Numbered from the stretch's first letter, positions 9,528-19,282 are shown. The stretch is 39,184 bases of DNA from Cyanomargarita calcarea GSE-NOS-MK-12-04C (GCA_019359595.1 JAHHGZ010000057.1:1-39184), one strand, 5' to 3'. The notes: generated by a model not told the origin, from the sequence alone. Made by a program: numbers and translations.

Positions 9528-10082
9528 ATGAGTATACTAGAAACAATTGATACTCCAGTAGGGAGTTATGCACCAGATTTTGAACTGCCGGGAATTGACA
9601 AACAAGTACATCATCTAAGGCGATATTTACAGAAACTCCGTGCAGTTGGCGTCATTTCGATGTGCGACGACTGCCCTTACGTAGGGTTGTATCTAGAAAG
9701 GCTGAAAAATATTCAAGCGGAATTTGGTGAAGATGGCTTTACACTGATTGGCATGAATGGCAGTGATTCATCATGGAATCCGACCCTTCAGTTTGATAAC
9801 ATGAAAGCTTTTGCTTATGCAAACAAATTAAATTTTCCCTACCTGTGGGATTCAACTCAAGATGTGACTCGCAGTTTTGGTGCGCCGATTACACCAATGG
9901 CTTTTTTAATAGATCGGGATGGTGTAGTCCGCTATAAAGGGCAAATTGATGATAATGCCCAAGACCCAACCCGAGTGAGAGAGCATTATCTAAAAAATGC
10001 GATCGCCTGTCTGTTTCGCGGTGAGGAAATTGTTTACCCAGAAACTGAACCGATCGGAACTCGTTTGATATTGCGCAACTAG
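9528..10082 (+). CDS. thioredoxin-fold (AhpC/TSA-like) family protein
   Basis: A protein of 184 aa with a thioredoxin fold of the redoxin/AhpC-TSA type. It has the N-terminal strand [11 protein letters not shown], the active-site segment [11 protein letters not shown], then TLIGMNGSD, the cis-Pro segment [13 protein letters not shown] and VRYKGQIDD. Many relatives read NHCPYV at the active site; here the sequence is CDDCPYV, a complete CxxC. This fits a disulfide oxidoreductase or peroxiredoxin-like reductant. The frame is open from 9429, but the ATG at 9528 ([12 protein letters not shown]), preceded by AGGGAAG, gives the normal family N-terminus. No signal peptide is seen. The substrate is unknown. 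Confidence 0.87.
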   Translation: MSILETIDTPVGSYAPDFELPGIDKQVHHLRRYLQKLRAVGVISMCDDCPYVGLYLERLKNIQAEFGEDGFTLIGMNGSDSSWNPTLQFDNMKAFAYANKLNFPYLWDSTQDVTRSFGAPITPMAFLIDRDGVVRYKGQIDDNAQDPTRVREHYLKNAIACLFRGEEIVYPETEPIGTRLILRN

Positions 10083-10155
10083 AGACAGAAAGTCACCATA
10101 CTGCTATCTTAAATTGGAGGCAATTGCAACTTTTTTTTTGATAAAGCGTAACTTC

Positions 10156-10884
10156 ATGGGAACGAATTACCGACGGGTTTTACTTAAACTGAGCGGTGAA
10201 GCCTTAATGGGCAACATGGGCTATGGAATTGATCCTGAAGTGGTCAAGGAAATAGGACAAGAAGTAGCAGAGGTAGTAGCCACTGGTGTTCAGATCGCCA
10301 TTGTCGTTGGCGGCGGAAATATTTTTCGAGGCGTGAAGGCGGCGTCGGCGGGGATGGATCGGGCAAACGCTGACTACATCGGCATGATTGCCACGGTAAT
10401 GAATGCCATGACGCTACAAGATTCCCTAGAACGGATCGGGGTACAGACGCGAGTCCAAACCGCGATCGCGATGCAAGAACTCGCTGAACCCTATATTCGT
10501 CGAAAAGCCATTCGTCACTTAGAAAAAGGACGGGTGGTTATTTTTGGTGCGGGTTCAGGAAATCCCTTTTTTACTACCGACACTACTGCTGCATTGAGGG
10601 CGGCAGAAATCGAAGCCGAAATCATTTTTAAAGCTACGAAGGTAGACGGGGTGTACGACGCCGATCCTCACAAATTTCCTAACGCAAAACGTTACAATAG
10701 CTTAACTTACGGACACGTTTTAGCTCAGGATTTGCGGGTAATGGATAGTACCGCTATCGCGCTGTGTAAAGAAAACAACATTCCAATTCTTGTATTTGAC
10801 TTAAACGTGCGCGGTAACATCCGTCGCGCAGTTTTAGGAGAATCTATCGGTACCCTTGTGGGAGGTTCTTGTGAAATTAGCTGA
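10156..10884 (+). CDS. pyrH: UMP kinase
   Basis: Phosphorylates UMP to UDP with ATP in pyrimidine nucleotide synthesis; cytosolic amino acid kinase fold, hexameric and typically controlled by GTP and UTP. The 242-aa protein is full length. It shows [24 protein letters not shown], the ATP-site segment [11 protein letters not shown] and the C-terminal [15 protein letters not shown]. The open frame extends to 10114, but the ATG at 10156 gives the normal bacterial start [14 protein letters not shown]. It overlaps the start of frr by 14 bp, and this pyrH-frr order is widely conserved in bacteria. Confidence 0.97.
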   Translation: MGTNYRRVLLKLSGEALMGNMGYGIDPEVVKEIGQEVAEVVATGVQIAIVVGGGNIFRGVKAASAGMDRANADYIGMIATVMNAMTLQDSLERIGVQTRVQTAIAMQELAEPYIRRKAIRHLEKGRVVIFGAGSGNPFFTTDTTAALRAAEIEAEIIFKATKVDGVYDADPHKFPNAKRYNSLTYGHVLAQDLRVMDSTAIALCKENNIPILVFDLNVRGNIRRAVLGESIGTLVGGSCEIS

Positions 10885-11419
10885 TGCTGAGAGTACGATG
10901 CAAAAGACCATTGAGGCAACTCAACGATCTTTTAACACAATTCGCACGGGTCGTGCCAATGCGAGTTTATTAGATAAAGTGACAGTGGAGTATTACGGTA
11001 CTCCCACCTCTTTAAAATCACTGGCGAATATTACCACTCCTGATGCGACGACCATCCTGATTCAGCCTTACGATCGGAGCAGCTTAAATATCGTCGAAAA
11101 AGGTATCTCCCTATCGGATGTGGGTTTAACCCCCAGCAACGACGGTTCTGTAATCCGGCTGAATATTCCACCTTTGACAAGCGATCGCCGCAAAGATTTG
11201 GTGAAGCTTGCCAATAAATATGCTGAAGAAGGACGAGTTGGGATTCGTAACATCCGTCGAGATGCCCAAGAATCTATCCGCAAACAGGAGAAAGCTGCAG
11301 AAATATCTGAAGATGAATCCCGCGATCAACAAGATAAACTGCAGAAGCTTACCAACAAGTACACTGCGAGGATAGACGAATTGTTTGCTGAGAAAGAAAA
11401 AGACATTACCACTGTCTAA
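10871..11419 (+). CDS. frr: ribosome recycling factor
   Basis: Releases ribosomes from mRNA after termination together with EF-G. The 182-aa product has the family landmarks: an N-terminal helix with [62 protein letters not shown]-type sequence (here [19 protein letters not shown]) and [10 protein letters not shown]. The start is GTG 10871 because GGAGG at 10861-10865 sits 5 nt upstream and MKLADAEST is the usual beginning. The start lies inside the 3' end of pyrH, so the two are translationally coupled. Confidence 0.97.
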   Translation: MKLADAESTMQKTIEATQRSFNTIRTGRANASLLDKVTVEYYGTPTSLKSLANITTPDATTILIQPYDRSSLNIVEKGISLSDVGLTPSNDGSVIRLNIPPLTSDRRKDLVKLANKYAEEGRVGIRNIRRDAQESIRKQEKAAEISEDESRDQQDKLQKLTNKYTARIDELFAEKEKDITTV

Positions 11420-11431
11420 AAAAGTTAGGAG

Positions 11432-11490
11432 GGGCGGGGTTAATCCCGCCCATACAGGAGTTAGGAGTATTATACGTAACTTCTAACTCC
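11432..11490 (+). terminator. two hairpins downstream of frr
   Basis: A perfect 7-bp GC stem (11432-11438 with 11445-11451) is followed by an 8-bp stem, GGAGTTAG at 11457-11464 with CTAACTCC at 11483-11490. A pyrimidine and T-rich run occurs near 11500-11513. The pair probably ends the pyrH-frr transcript. The second hairpin is built from the GGAGTTA heptamer found elsewhere in the window. Confidence 0.5.
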
Positions 11491-12031
11491 CGACTGATGT
11501 CTCTTCTTTTTTCAGTATTTACCAAAACTTTATAAAACAGTAAAAATACTTGGCTAAAAATTTGTAATCAGTATAATTAATGGGTTGTAACGAGAGCAAC
11601 GCGATACAAAAATACATTCTTCAGATATAACATCAAGCCTATATGCAATTTCTGTGAATTTCTAAAATTTATTCGTGTTCTTTGGAACATAAAAGCTTGA
11701 TATTGTAGTCCAAATAAACCTGAAGCGATTAATACCGACAAATAGGTGGCGTTATTAAACATAACTATGAATGTTTGAGAAGTTGGCTTCTAGTAAGGGC
11801 TAAGGTCTTTATTGTGTTGACTTTTCTTGTGCCCACTTAGTTATTTAATTGCCAATTATTTACGCACGAGTAAGGTGTGTTAAAAACACATACTTATACG
11901 TAAATCGAAAAACTGCCAAATTGTAACGCAGTAAATTCCAAAATCAGTTAAAGTTTTCTTGTGAATATCTACCCCAAAATTACAAACAGAAAACAGATAA
12001 TCCACTAACTCAGGAGCAAAGATTTAGTAAT
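11491..12031. other. gene-free interval before the geranylgeranyl reductase family gene
   Basis: AT-rich, with no convincing open frame on either strand. An AGGAG at 12011-12015 lies 16 nt before the ATG at 12032, which is long for a Shine-Dalgarno. The promoter of the reductase gene presumably lies in this interval; I could not pick a clear -10/-35 pair. Confidence 0.5.
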
Positions 12032-13150
12032 ATGTATGACTGCATCATCGTCGGCGCGGGACCTGCTGGTGGCACAGCCGCATATCATTTAGCCAAGCGG
12101 GGACTTTCAGTATTAATTCTAGAAAAAGAATCCCTGCCTAGATATAAACCTTGTGGTGGTGGTGTATCACCTGCGATCGCCAAATGGTTTGACTTTGACT
12201 TTAGCCCAGCAATTTCGATGAAAGTTGATACGCTGCGTTGTACGATGAAATTGGGCGATCCGGTGGAAAGCAAACTTCAACTTGCCGAACCAGTTTGGAT
12301 GGTACGGCGCGAAGTTTTTGACCATTTCTTAGTGCAACAAGCACAGAAACAAGGTGCTGAACTACGCGATAGTACGGAAGTAAGTGGTATTGAGTTCAAA
12401 AATGACCATTGGCAAGTAAATACCCCCAATGAACCAGTTACAGGACGCTACCTAATTGCTGCTGACGGTACTAAGGGTCCAATGGCAAAATGGCTAGGCT
12501 TTAAAGAGCGTAAACGTCGTCTAGCTGGTGCTTTGGAAGCAGAAGTTTCATCTACAGTGGAAAAGTCTTCCATGTTTCACTTTGAATTTGGCATGGTCAA
12601 AAATGGTTACATCTGGAACTTCCCGAAAGCAGATGGTTATTCTATCGGTGTTGCTACCTTCATCGGTGGAGAACCCCAAGACTTCAAAAAGATTTTGGAT
12701 GAATACGGTAAGTCTTTTGGTCTAGATGTCAAAACCTCCAAGCAGTATGGTCATTCCCTGTGTATGTGGGAGGGCAATCAAAAGCTGCATACGCAAAATG
12801 CAGTTTTGGCTGGGGAAGCAGCTTGTGTAGTAGACCCCTTTACAGGAGAAGGTATTCGCCCTTCAATTTTTAGCGGTATGAAAGCGGCCGAAGCCGTTCA
12901 CCAAGCATTAGCTGGGGATATTAACGCCTTAGAAAATTACACTAATGTAATTAACGAAGAATGGGGTTCTGAAATGTCTTGGGCCCAAAAATTAGCGGGA
13001 ATATTTTACCGTTTCCCCGGCGTTGGTTACAAAGTTGGTGTGAAGCGTCCCTCTGGACCTCAACTGATGACTAAAATTCTGTGTGGTGAATTGCGTTATA
13101 GCGATGTTACCGATCGCGCTCTCAAACGCTTAAATCCTTTGGCAAGATGA
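12032..13150 (+). CDS. geranylgeranyl reductase family FAD-dependent oxidoreductase
   Basis: A flavoprotein of 372 aa of the geranylgeranyl reductase/ChlP-like superfamily. It has an N-terminal Rossmann FAD motif, IVGAGPAGGTAAYHLAKRG, the conserved KPCGGGVSP that follows the first strand, and the second FAD segment GEAACVVDPFTGEGIRPSI. Family members reduce isoprenoid chains on chlorophyll, quinone or archaeal lipid precursors. The cyanobacterial chlP product itself is longer and more conserved, so this is better called a paralogue with unknown prenyl substrate. No membrane helix is seen. Single gene, ATG start. Confidence 0.9.
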   Translation: MYDCIIVGAGPAGGTAAYHLAKRGLSVLILEKESLPRYKPCGGGVSPAIAKWFDFDFSPAISMKVDTLRCTMKLGDPVESKLQLAEPVWMVRREVFDHFLVQQAQKQGAELRDSTEVSGIEFKNDHWQVNTPNEPVTGRYLIAADGTKGPMAKWLGFKERKRRLAGALEAEVSSTVEKSSMFHFEFGMVKNGYIWNFPKADGYSIGVATFIGGEPQDFKKILDEYGKSFGLDVKTSKQYGHSLCMWEGNQKLHTQNAVLAGEAACVVDPFTGEGIRPSIFSGMKAAEAVHQALAGDINALENYTNVINEEWGSEMSWAQKLAGIFYRFPGVGYKVGVKRPSGPQLMTKILCGELRYSDVTDRALKRLNPLAR

Positions 13151-13252
13151 TAAGAGTGCAACACTCATGAGTTGAACTTGACCCGTCAGAAGCCCTACAC
13201 CATACCCGGAACGGTTGATGTTGCGATGACGGGACGACCCATAACTGAGTAC

Positions 13253-14110
13253 CTAAAAAAAGCAGAGAATCCCCGTAGTCAGCAGCATACAAATAATTCC
13301 CGCTACCCCTGCTAGGGGTTTTTTATTTTTACCTGTCACCCACTCAGGGGCTTTACCCGTGTAGATAATTAACTCTGATGTGTCCAGGGTCGCGATCGCC
13401 CATACCCATGCGCTATGGAGTCCCCAAGCTAAACCCAAATTACCGCTACAGACAAATCGTGCAAGTACTAATACCATTCCCATCAGCCACAATCCAGGTA
13501 GTTGAGGTATGGTTTCCCGTCTCTCCCAAGCCAAATGTAGAGAGGCAAAAATCAAACTTGAAGTTATAGCTGCTACCCCAACTGAATAATCGGCTAGCAG
13601 CTGAGTTAGTAGAAAACCGCGAAAAACTAACTCTTCTACGCCACCGACTAATAGTCCTACCAGCAAAATAGGTAGGAAAATTGATGGTAAAAGCTTGGTG
13701 CTTGATGCTTCAAAGCGGCACCAACCACAGCTAAATTGACCAATAAATACAGTGGCTAAAGTCAGCACTCCCAAACCGAAACCCAGTAGAAAATAACCTA
13801 TAGTGGAAATATTTTTGACAAAACCATAGGTTAAAAAAGAAGTATTTGTCAGCCAACAAACCCCCCAAATCATTAGAGGAGCCAACAAATAGAGGGATAC
13901 CACTAAAGGTATCTTTTGTTTTGGCTGCAAAGGCTTGTTGGGTTGCCAATCAATCACTAAAGCAGATATGACTGCAACTGGCAACCAACATCCTATCCAG
14001 GTAATAAAAAAAGTAGCCACCACAAGCAGTGCTGGTGCATTTGTAAAAAATGTCGGTACAGGATTGATGGCTAATTGAAAAAAATTTATCAAAGCAGGCA
14101 AAAAAAACAC
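13253..14110 (-). CDS. CPBP family intramembrane metalloprotease
   Basis: A membrane protein of 285 aa with about eight hydrophobic helices. The CPBP (Abi/CAAX protease) motifs are present in order: EELVFRG (about residue 158), FASLH with the metal-binding His (about 189) and GLHSAWVW (about 230). These residues form the glutamate/histidine site of the family. Members cleave prenylated or membrane-anchored substrates; some give bacteriocin self-immunity. The substrate here is unknown. The start is GTG at 14110, since no in-frame ATG precedes the first helix. Single gene, convergent with the reductase gene. Confidence 0.88.
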   Translation of the reverse strand: MFFLPALINFFQLAINPVPTFFTNAPALLVVATFFITWIGCWLPVAVISALVIDWQPNKPLQPKQKIPLVVSLYLLAPLMIWGVCWLTNTSFLTYGFVKNISTIGYFLLGFGLGVLTLATVFIGQFSCGWCRFEASSTKLLPSIFLPILLVGLLVGGVEELVFRGFLLTQLLADYSVGVAAITSSLIFASLHLAWERRETIPQLPGLWLMGMVLVLARFVCSGNLGLAWGLHSAWVWAIATLDTSELIIYTGKAPEWVTGKNKKPLAGVAGIICMLLTTGILCFF

Positions 14111-14417
14111 GACAGACTTCTTGCAATATAAATTACTTGATTTGATGGAGAGAAATTTTTACAGATGGCTAGCAGTTTTTGACCAATAGTAGCCTGGGCG
14201 ATCGCCAAGGCTACTATCTCAAACTTTGCTCGCTTTTTGTAACACTTCTCTCATCTTAATCAACCCTGTACCAAAAATGGTGACTTATGCAAGAGGTCTA
14301 ATCGTATTTTTCCACTGGAAAGTTTTTTAAACTACAGCAACTGCTGCACCAAAAAGCTATGGGAGAAATTATGAAGCATTCAAACTCTATAACTTAACCC
14401 GGTGCTTTTTGAAAAAT

Positions 14418-14852
14418 TTACTCATCGTCATCCTCATCGGTATCTTCGTCAGAGTCTTCATCTAACTGGCTTAATTTTTTATCACCTTCTCCAACTTGAA
14501 TTAAGTGAATATGCTTATAACCCAGTTTAATTTCAAACTCATCACCAGCCTTTAAGCCCATTGCCTTGGTGTATGTTGCACCAATAACAATTTGACCGTT
14601 TTGATGGACACTAACCCGATACGTCGGTTCGCGACCCCGACCATCTTTGGGTGCTTCCGGACTCAGAGGTATGCCTCTAGCCGATAGCAAAGCATCATAG
14701 AAATCAGTGAGATTTACTCTTACCTGACCACCTTTAGTAGTAGTGTAATAGCCACACTGCTTGGCTCTTTCTCGCCGTGGTAAATTGGAAAGTTCTTTAA
14801 CCTTAGCAAGTAGTGCTTTTCCGGTTAATGGCACGGTTGCAGTTTCAGTCAT
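14418..14852 (-). CDS. cyAbrB (CalA-type) AbrB-like transcriptional regulator
   Basis: A cyanobacterial AbrB-type DNA-binding protein of 144 aa. The N-terminal half (PLTGKALLAKVKELSNLPRR, then CGYYTTTKGG) is typical of the family. The AbrB-like swapped-hairpin domain lies at about residues 80-125 (YRVSVHQNGQIVIG, then MGLKAGDEFEIKLGYK), placed C-terminally as in other cyAbrBs. The tail is a run of Asp and Glu. Relatives act as global regulators of carbon/nitrogen balance, hydrogenase and cell differentiation. The frame is open to 15014, but the ATG at 14852 (MTETATVPLTG) is the family start. A long gene-free stretch lies upstream, which leaves room for complex control. Confidence 0.92.
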   Translation of the reverse strand: MTETATVPLTGKALLAKVKELSNLPRRERAKQCGYYTTTKGGQVRVNLTDFYDALLSARGIPLSPEAPKDGRGREPTYRVSVHQNGQIVIGATYTKAMGLKAGDEFEIKLGYKHIHLIQVGEGDKKLSQLDEDSDEDTDEDDDE

Positions 14853-16820
14853 TACGCTCAAAATATCCTTACTCTCTCCAAACTGATAAATGATGTCATT
14901 TGATGCCAAGCCCTTGGCTTTTTGACATCTGCACAAACCCCTCAATTCCCTAAGGAGAGGGGGGGGTATTTTCTGCTTTGTGTCAGACCAAGAGCCTCTG
15001 TAATGGTTACCCAAGACAAATTAGAGGTCATGGTTATCACAAGCATTGATTTGGCTAATTTTAGGGCAGTTTCAACCGTATGACGCCATCGATTGAGGAA
15101 ATAATTTTCTCTGTTGGCGTTACTACGACGGTGTAACTTTAAGCCACCTTTACAAAATGTCTGAGTCTTACTACTTCAGCAGTCGTAGACCCAAAAAAAG
15201 CAGGCTTTTCACTTTGAGTACCTGCGATTCTAGCTCTTAAGTCGTAGGATTTTCCAAACCTCATGCTTGAGAGCATAGAACTGCATAGTATTTAAAAGGT
15301 TGTATGGGCATACACCCTTTTATCCTGCATTAGAGACGAGAAAATTCGCGTCTGCTGATTACGAATAAACGAACCTGTATTAGCCGCACTTGGGGGCGAA
15401 TTCTACTGGTTTTGTTCTCTCGTAATTTTATATTAAATACTAGCATGGACTAATAATAGCAAAATAGTTGTTTAATTTTGAATTAAACTTGCTGTTACAG
15501 TTTTATTTCAATTCTTAACCTCAGGGAAGGCAACTAAGGTAAGAATTTTCAAGGGTGAGTAAAGCGAGAAGAGTGTTTCTGTAAGACTTTTTGAGCATCT
15601 TCCCTTACTGTTTGCCCGAGTCTGGATTACTTTTACTGAGTTTTATAAAAATTTATCTTCATCTTACGATAAGTTTTAGAGAAAACTCATGAAGCCCGAT
15701 TAGCTAGGCTTTTTCATATTTGAATACGAACACAGTCACTTCTCATGGGAACTGATAAGTCAGCCATAATCATAAAAATATTCCTCAAATCAGCACTTAG
15801 GACTCAGCCCACGCTAAGAATATGCAAACTAGAGAACTATTTTCAAGATAGACGAGCCAGAATGACATTCGTCAAAAAGCATCTGCTTCTGATTTTCTTT
15901 TGAGTTAGGAGTATGGATTTGCCTTGTGGAAAACTTCCTCTACCGACTTTTCTGCCCTGAAACAAAAAGTAGGGTTGAGATTTTATTTCTCTAAAACTCC
16001 GAGCTTACTGATTTATTGATGTCAGTCAAAAAAGTATAACAGCGCAGCAGTGCAACAGTGCAGAGTTCAAGAAGATTCTTATAGTTATTTGTCAAAAACC
16101 TTTAATCACACAGAGGCCAAGCTTTGCCCTCGAAGTTCAAAAAGCCAAGGCTTCAAAATTGGAAAGTAGGGTTTTGGGTTTTGGTGAAGCCAATATTCTA
16201 TGCTTCAAACTTGCCTCATAAATCTGCCCACATCTATCTAAAGATATGCTTGATTGAAATTTAACAATACTTATACTTATACTCTCAGAATTGTAAATAA
16301 GTAAAAAGTTTAAGCTTTGGGACTGATCGAGAGATTTTGAAAGATCAACTTGACTATTGTTGACACCAAAACCTACCGCCTTGTTAACTTTGTATATCAA
16401 AACGGATATCTTTAGGTTTTTAAGATCAGCACTTAAGAGTTCTTCCCCTTGTCTGGTTGACTGCAAACTCAACTTGCAAGCAGCTAGATTAGATGCGTTA
16501 ACAATTATATAGATCAGAAGGGGCGAACTAACTCAACCAGAGCGAGATATAGTCTATCGCCTGTACTCTAAGAGTGTTTTAAGCAGCAAGTGACTCACTT
16601 TTCGATATAGAAGAAGCTAAAGCGATTTTTGAAAACTATACAGCTAGAATTTTAATGGTTATCCTTATACTAGAATCAGTAATTCCTTAATTATTAGGCG
16701 ATTAAGAGCTACTCTGGAATTCAAAGCAACAAAAGTATAACTCAGTTTTCCAAACAAGCAAGCTAGATTTATGCTTTCGCGCCTAGAGGTGTGGCAATTT
16801 TAAGATTTTGGTTAATGGCA
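14853..16820. other. 1.97-kb interval without a convincing protein gene
   Basis: It lies between the divergent cyAbrB and sdhB genes. It contains the candidate minus-strand RNA described separately (15193-15430), a hairpin at 15294-15321 and otherwise AT-rich sequence. A 111-codon open frame (16137-16472, minus) has no recognisable domain and a low-complexity, shadow-like composition. No tRNA, mobile element or CRISPR repeat is visible. Confidence 0.55.
15193..15430 (-). ncRNA. candidate small structured RNA
   Basis: Read on the minus strand, an AT-rich promoter-like stretch (TATTTAATATAAAAT near 15426-15440) is followed by about 230 nt able to form several hairpins. One is at 15294-15321 (12 bp with one mismatch) and one at about 15262-15275 (ATGCT/AGCAT). 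The segment ends in GCAGG-loop-CCTGC followed by seven T (15225 down to 15193), a weak intrinsic terminator. No open frame of note is present. It does not match tmRNA or RNase P RNA signatures that I can recall. Inferred from layout alone. Confidence 0.35.
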
Positions 16821-17843
16821 ATGGAAGTTCTTTTTAAAGTTATTCGGCAGAAACAAAATTCTTCTCCTACAGTACAAAATTACTTGTTAGAGGTGGAACC
16901 CGGCAATACAATCCTCGATTGTCTGAATCGGATTAAGTGGGAACAAGACGGGACTCTAGCATTTCGCAAAAATTGCCGCAATACAATTTGTGGTAGCTGT
17001 GCGATGCGAATCAACGGACGTTCAGCTTTAGCTTGTAAAGAAAATGTGGGCAGTGAGATTGCCAGATTCGTTACTCTCGACACAAAAAACAGTCACGCCA
17101 ACGCTATCCCAGAAATCATCATTGCACCCCTAGGCAATATGCCTGTGGTTAAGGATTTGGTTGTGGATATGAGTGGTTTTTGGAATAATTTAGAAAAAGT
17201 TGAGCCTTACGTGAGTTCTGTAGCTCGACAAGTTCCTGAACGAGAATTTCTGCAAACACCATCCGAGCGATCGCGTCTTGACCAGACAGGCAACTGTATT
17301 ATGTGTGGGGCTTGCTATTCTGAGTGCAATGCCTTGGAAGTCAATCCAGACTTTGTTGGTCCCCATGCTCTTGCTAAAGCCTACCGCATGGTCGAAGATT
17401 CTCGCGATAGCAACACTGAAAACCGTTTAGAAAACTACAACGAAGGGACTAAAGGTGTTTGGGGTTGCACTCGTTGCTATTACTGCGACTCAGTTTGTCC
17501 AATGGAAGTAGCACCATTGGAACAAATAAGCAAAATTAAACAAAAAATTCTCGCTCGTAAAGAAAAAAGCGATAGCCGTTCGATTCGTCACCGCAAAGTA
17601 TTGGTAGACTTGGTAAAAGCAGGCGGCTGGATTGATGAACGTCAATTTGGCCTACGGGTAGTCGGTAACTACTTTAAAGACCTCAAAGGATTGCTCAGTC
17701 TTGCACCTCTAGGTTTGCGAATGATTGCAAGGGGGAAATTCCCCTTCTCATTTGAACCTTCAGAAGGAACCGAACAAGTGCGATCGCTTATTGAAGCGGT
17801 GAAAGAACAAGAAAGCTGTGAGAGGAGCAAAGAGGGGAGTTAG
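16821..17843 (+). CDS. sdhB: succinate dehydrogenase/fumarate reductase iron-sulfur subunit
   Basis: Electron-transfer subunit that passes electrons from the flavoprotein to the quinone pool at the thylakoid or cytoplasmic membrane. About 340 aa. The [2Fe-2S] site is CRNTICGSC plus a later Cys in SALAC. The second cluster region has CIMCGACYSEC, and CTRCYYCDSVCP carries the remaining Cys ligands. The C-terminal 80 residues extend beyond the E. coli protein, as in cyanobacteria. An open frame begins with GTG 16791; the ATG at 16821 (MEVLFKVIRQ) fits the family best, with ATG 16815 as an alternative. The stop codon sits inside the first heptamer of an STRR array. No flavoprotein gene is adjacent. 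Confidence 0.92.
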   Translation: MEVLFKVIRQKQNSSPTVQNYLLEVEPGNTILDCLNRIKWEQDGTLAFRKNCRNTICGSCAMRINGRSALACKENVGSEIARFVTLDTKNSHANAIPEIIIAPLGNMPVVKDLVVDMSGFWNNLEKVEPYVSSVARQVPEREFLQTPSERSRLDQTGNCIMCGACYSECNALEVNPDFVGPHALAKAYRMVEDSRDSNTENRLENYNEGTKGVWGCTRCYYCDSVCPMEVAPLEQISKIKQKILARKEKSDSRSIRHRKVLVDLVKAGGWIDERQFGLRVVGNYFKDLKGLLSLAPLGLRMIARGKFPFSFEPSEGTEQVRSLIEAVKEQESCERSKEGS

Positions 17844-17930
17844 GAGTTAGCAGTTAGGAGTTAGCAGTTAGGAGTTAGGAGTTAGCAGTTAGGAGTTAGG
17901 AGTTAGCAGTTAGGAGGAAGGGAGTTGGGA
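17836..17930 (+). repeat. STRR heptamer array, (GGAGTTA/GCAGTTA)n
   Basis: About eleven consecutive 7-bp units, GGAGTTA or GCAGTTA, run from 17836 to about 17912 and decay into G-rich sequence to about 17940. This is the short tandemly repeated repetitive sequence class known from heterocystous cyanobacteria. The same heptamers appear inverted at about 17983-17998, so the convergent sdhB and TolB-like transcripts could form a hairpin here. The sdhB stop codon is part of the first unit. Confidence 0.93.
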
Positions 17931-18001
17931 GGAGGGGAGTTTTAATTCATAACTCTACCCCTACGGGGAAGCAAGCTACACTCTTAACTCCTAACTTTTG
18001 T

Positions 18002-18529
18002 TTACCGTGGTTCTTGCGGGATATTCAACGGCTCGCCATTGCTGTTGTAAACTAGAATATCCCATTGACCATTAACAGTAGACTCAAAAGCAACCCTGCG
18101 ACCATCAGCGCTAATAGTAGGGTTGCGGACTTCTGCTTGTAAACTCGCGGTCAAATTGCGTGATTGACGTGTTTCTCTGTCGTAAAAGAAAATAGCCGAT
18201 CGGCCCTGACGAGAAGCTGCAAATACAATATAACGACCATCTTGAGAAACACTTGGATGAGAAGCGATCGCATCCAAGGAATTTAATCCGGGTAAATCAA
18301 CCAAATTGCGACTTACTGTATCAAACATATAAATGTCTTGGGTACCACGTCGGTCAGTCGTAAAAACAATATATCTCCCGGAAGTTTGGGGATTTAATTC
18401 CGAAGCAAGACTGTTGAGACTTCTACCCCCCGGATCGAACGGATAGCTCAACAGCCGTGGGTAACCGTTACAACCACCCAACAAACTTAAACTAGCAATA
18501 ATAGGTATAAAAATAAACTTTTTGCTCAT
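18002..18529 (-). CDS. TolB-like PD40 repeat lipoprotein (copy 2)
   Basis: A protein of 175 aa with a lipoprotein signal ending in SLLGGC (Cys20), then three PD40/TolB-type beta-propeller repeats: SGRYIVFTTDRRG, DGRYIVFAASRQG and DGRRVAFESTVNG, each followed by an I(Y/F)-x-Y/F-D type strand. Three blades are half of the six-bladed TolB propeller. TolB itself is periplasmic and part of the Tol-Pal system, but the N-terminal TolB domain is missing here, so the role is open. It lies 110 bp downstream of a paralogue of the same architecture on the same strand, with STRR sequence between them. Confidence 0.85.
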   Translation of the reverse strand: MSKKFIFIPIIASLSLLGGCNGYPRLLSYPFDPGGRSLNSLASELNPQTSGRYIVFTTDRRGTQDIYMFDTVSRNLVDLPGLNSLDAIASHPSVSQDGRYIVFAASRQGRSAIFFYDRETRQSRNLTASLQAEVRNPTISADGRRVAFESTVNGQWDILVYNSNGEPLNIPQEPR

Positions 18530-18639
18530 TTGTTAGTTGTTGGTTGTTGATGGTTAAAAGGAGTACAGGAGCGGAGTCTTTGTGTTAAAAATTCATAACT
18601 CCTAACTCCTAACTCATAACTCTTCCATTCCCCCACTCT

Positions 18640-19203
18640 CTACTGTGGAGGAGCAGGAACAGGGGCACCATTGGGAATATCTAACTCAACATTTGATCCT
18701 CGATCGAGAACTTCAATATCCCACTGACCGCGACTGGCGGTTTCAAAAACAACATAACGACCATCCGGGCTAATACTGGGATTTCTCACCCAACCGCGAT
18801 AGATCGGAGTGAGAATTTCTGAGTTTTGAGTGGCGCGATCGTAAAGTCCTACAACAGGTCTACCTTGGTCGCTAGTTAGATAAGCAATATAGCGTCCCGT
18901 GTAGCTGAGGCTAGGACTTTCAACAATAGTTTCTGGTCGGTTTAAACGCGGTATGCTAATAAACTGTGAAGAAAGCAAATCGTATACCAAAAGTTGCTGA
19001 CTGCCATTACGACTTGATACAAATACTAAAAGACGACCATTCCCACTCAAAGCCGGTTGTTCTTCGGTGTAGCGACTGTTGAGGGAACTAGATCCCATAG
19101 GGATATCGTTGGAACTACAAGATACAAGTAGACTTCCCAAGCTAAAACATAGACCCCAATGAATTGGTTTTTGGAGCCAAAATTTAGGCGTAAATTTTTT
19201 CAC
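18640..19203 (-). CDS. TolB-like PD40 repeat lipoprotein (copy 1)
   Basis: A protein of 187 aa, paralogous to the gene downstream. The signal ends in SLLVSC (Cys29). Three PD40 repeats follow: NGRLLVFVSSRNG, TGRYIAYLTSDQG and DGRYVVFETASRG. The proline-rich C-terminal tail reads PNGAPVPAPPQ. It is predicted to be lipid anchored in the cell envelope. Its distance to copy 2 (110 bp) and shared orientation suggest one transcript. Together the pair would supply six blades, enough for a full propeller if they associate; this is inference. No enzymatic motif is seen. Confidence 0.85.
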   Translation of the reverse strand: MKKFTPKFWLQKPIHWGLCFSLGSLLVSCSSNDIPMGSSSLNSRYTEEQPALSGNGRLLVFVSSRNGSQQLLVYDLLSSQFISIPRLNRPETIVESPSLSYTGRYIAYLTSDQGRPVVGLYDRATQNSEILTPIYRGWVRNPSISPDGRYVVFETASRGQWDIEVLDRGSNVELDIPNGAPVPAPPQ

Positions 19204-19282
19204 CTCAACTATTTTCTGTCCCCTCCACTAATCCCTGATGTGAAGTACCCACTATTAAATAATGGGGACTTACTGTCGAAAG

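Noticed and set aside
15193-15430. tmRNA, RNase P RNA or 6S RNA
   Set aside because: I could not find the conserved tmRNA tag or RNase P core sequence, and could not show the 6S bubble, so no known class is assigned.
16137-16472. 111-codon minus-strand frame in the long gap
   Set aside because: Composition is repetitive in Ser, Leu and Ile with no known motif, and nothing around it suggests expression.
17836-17930. CRISPR-like short repeats
   Set aside because: Units of 7 bp without spacers; they are STRR heptamers.
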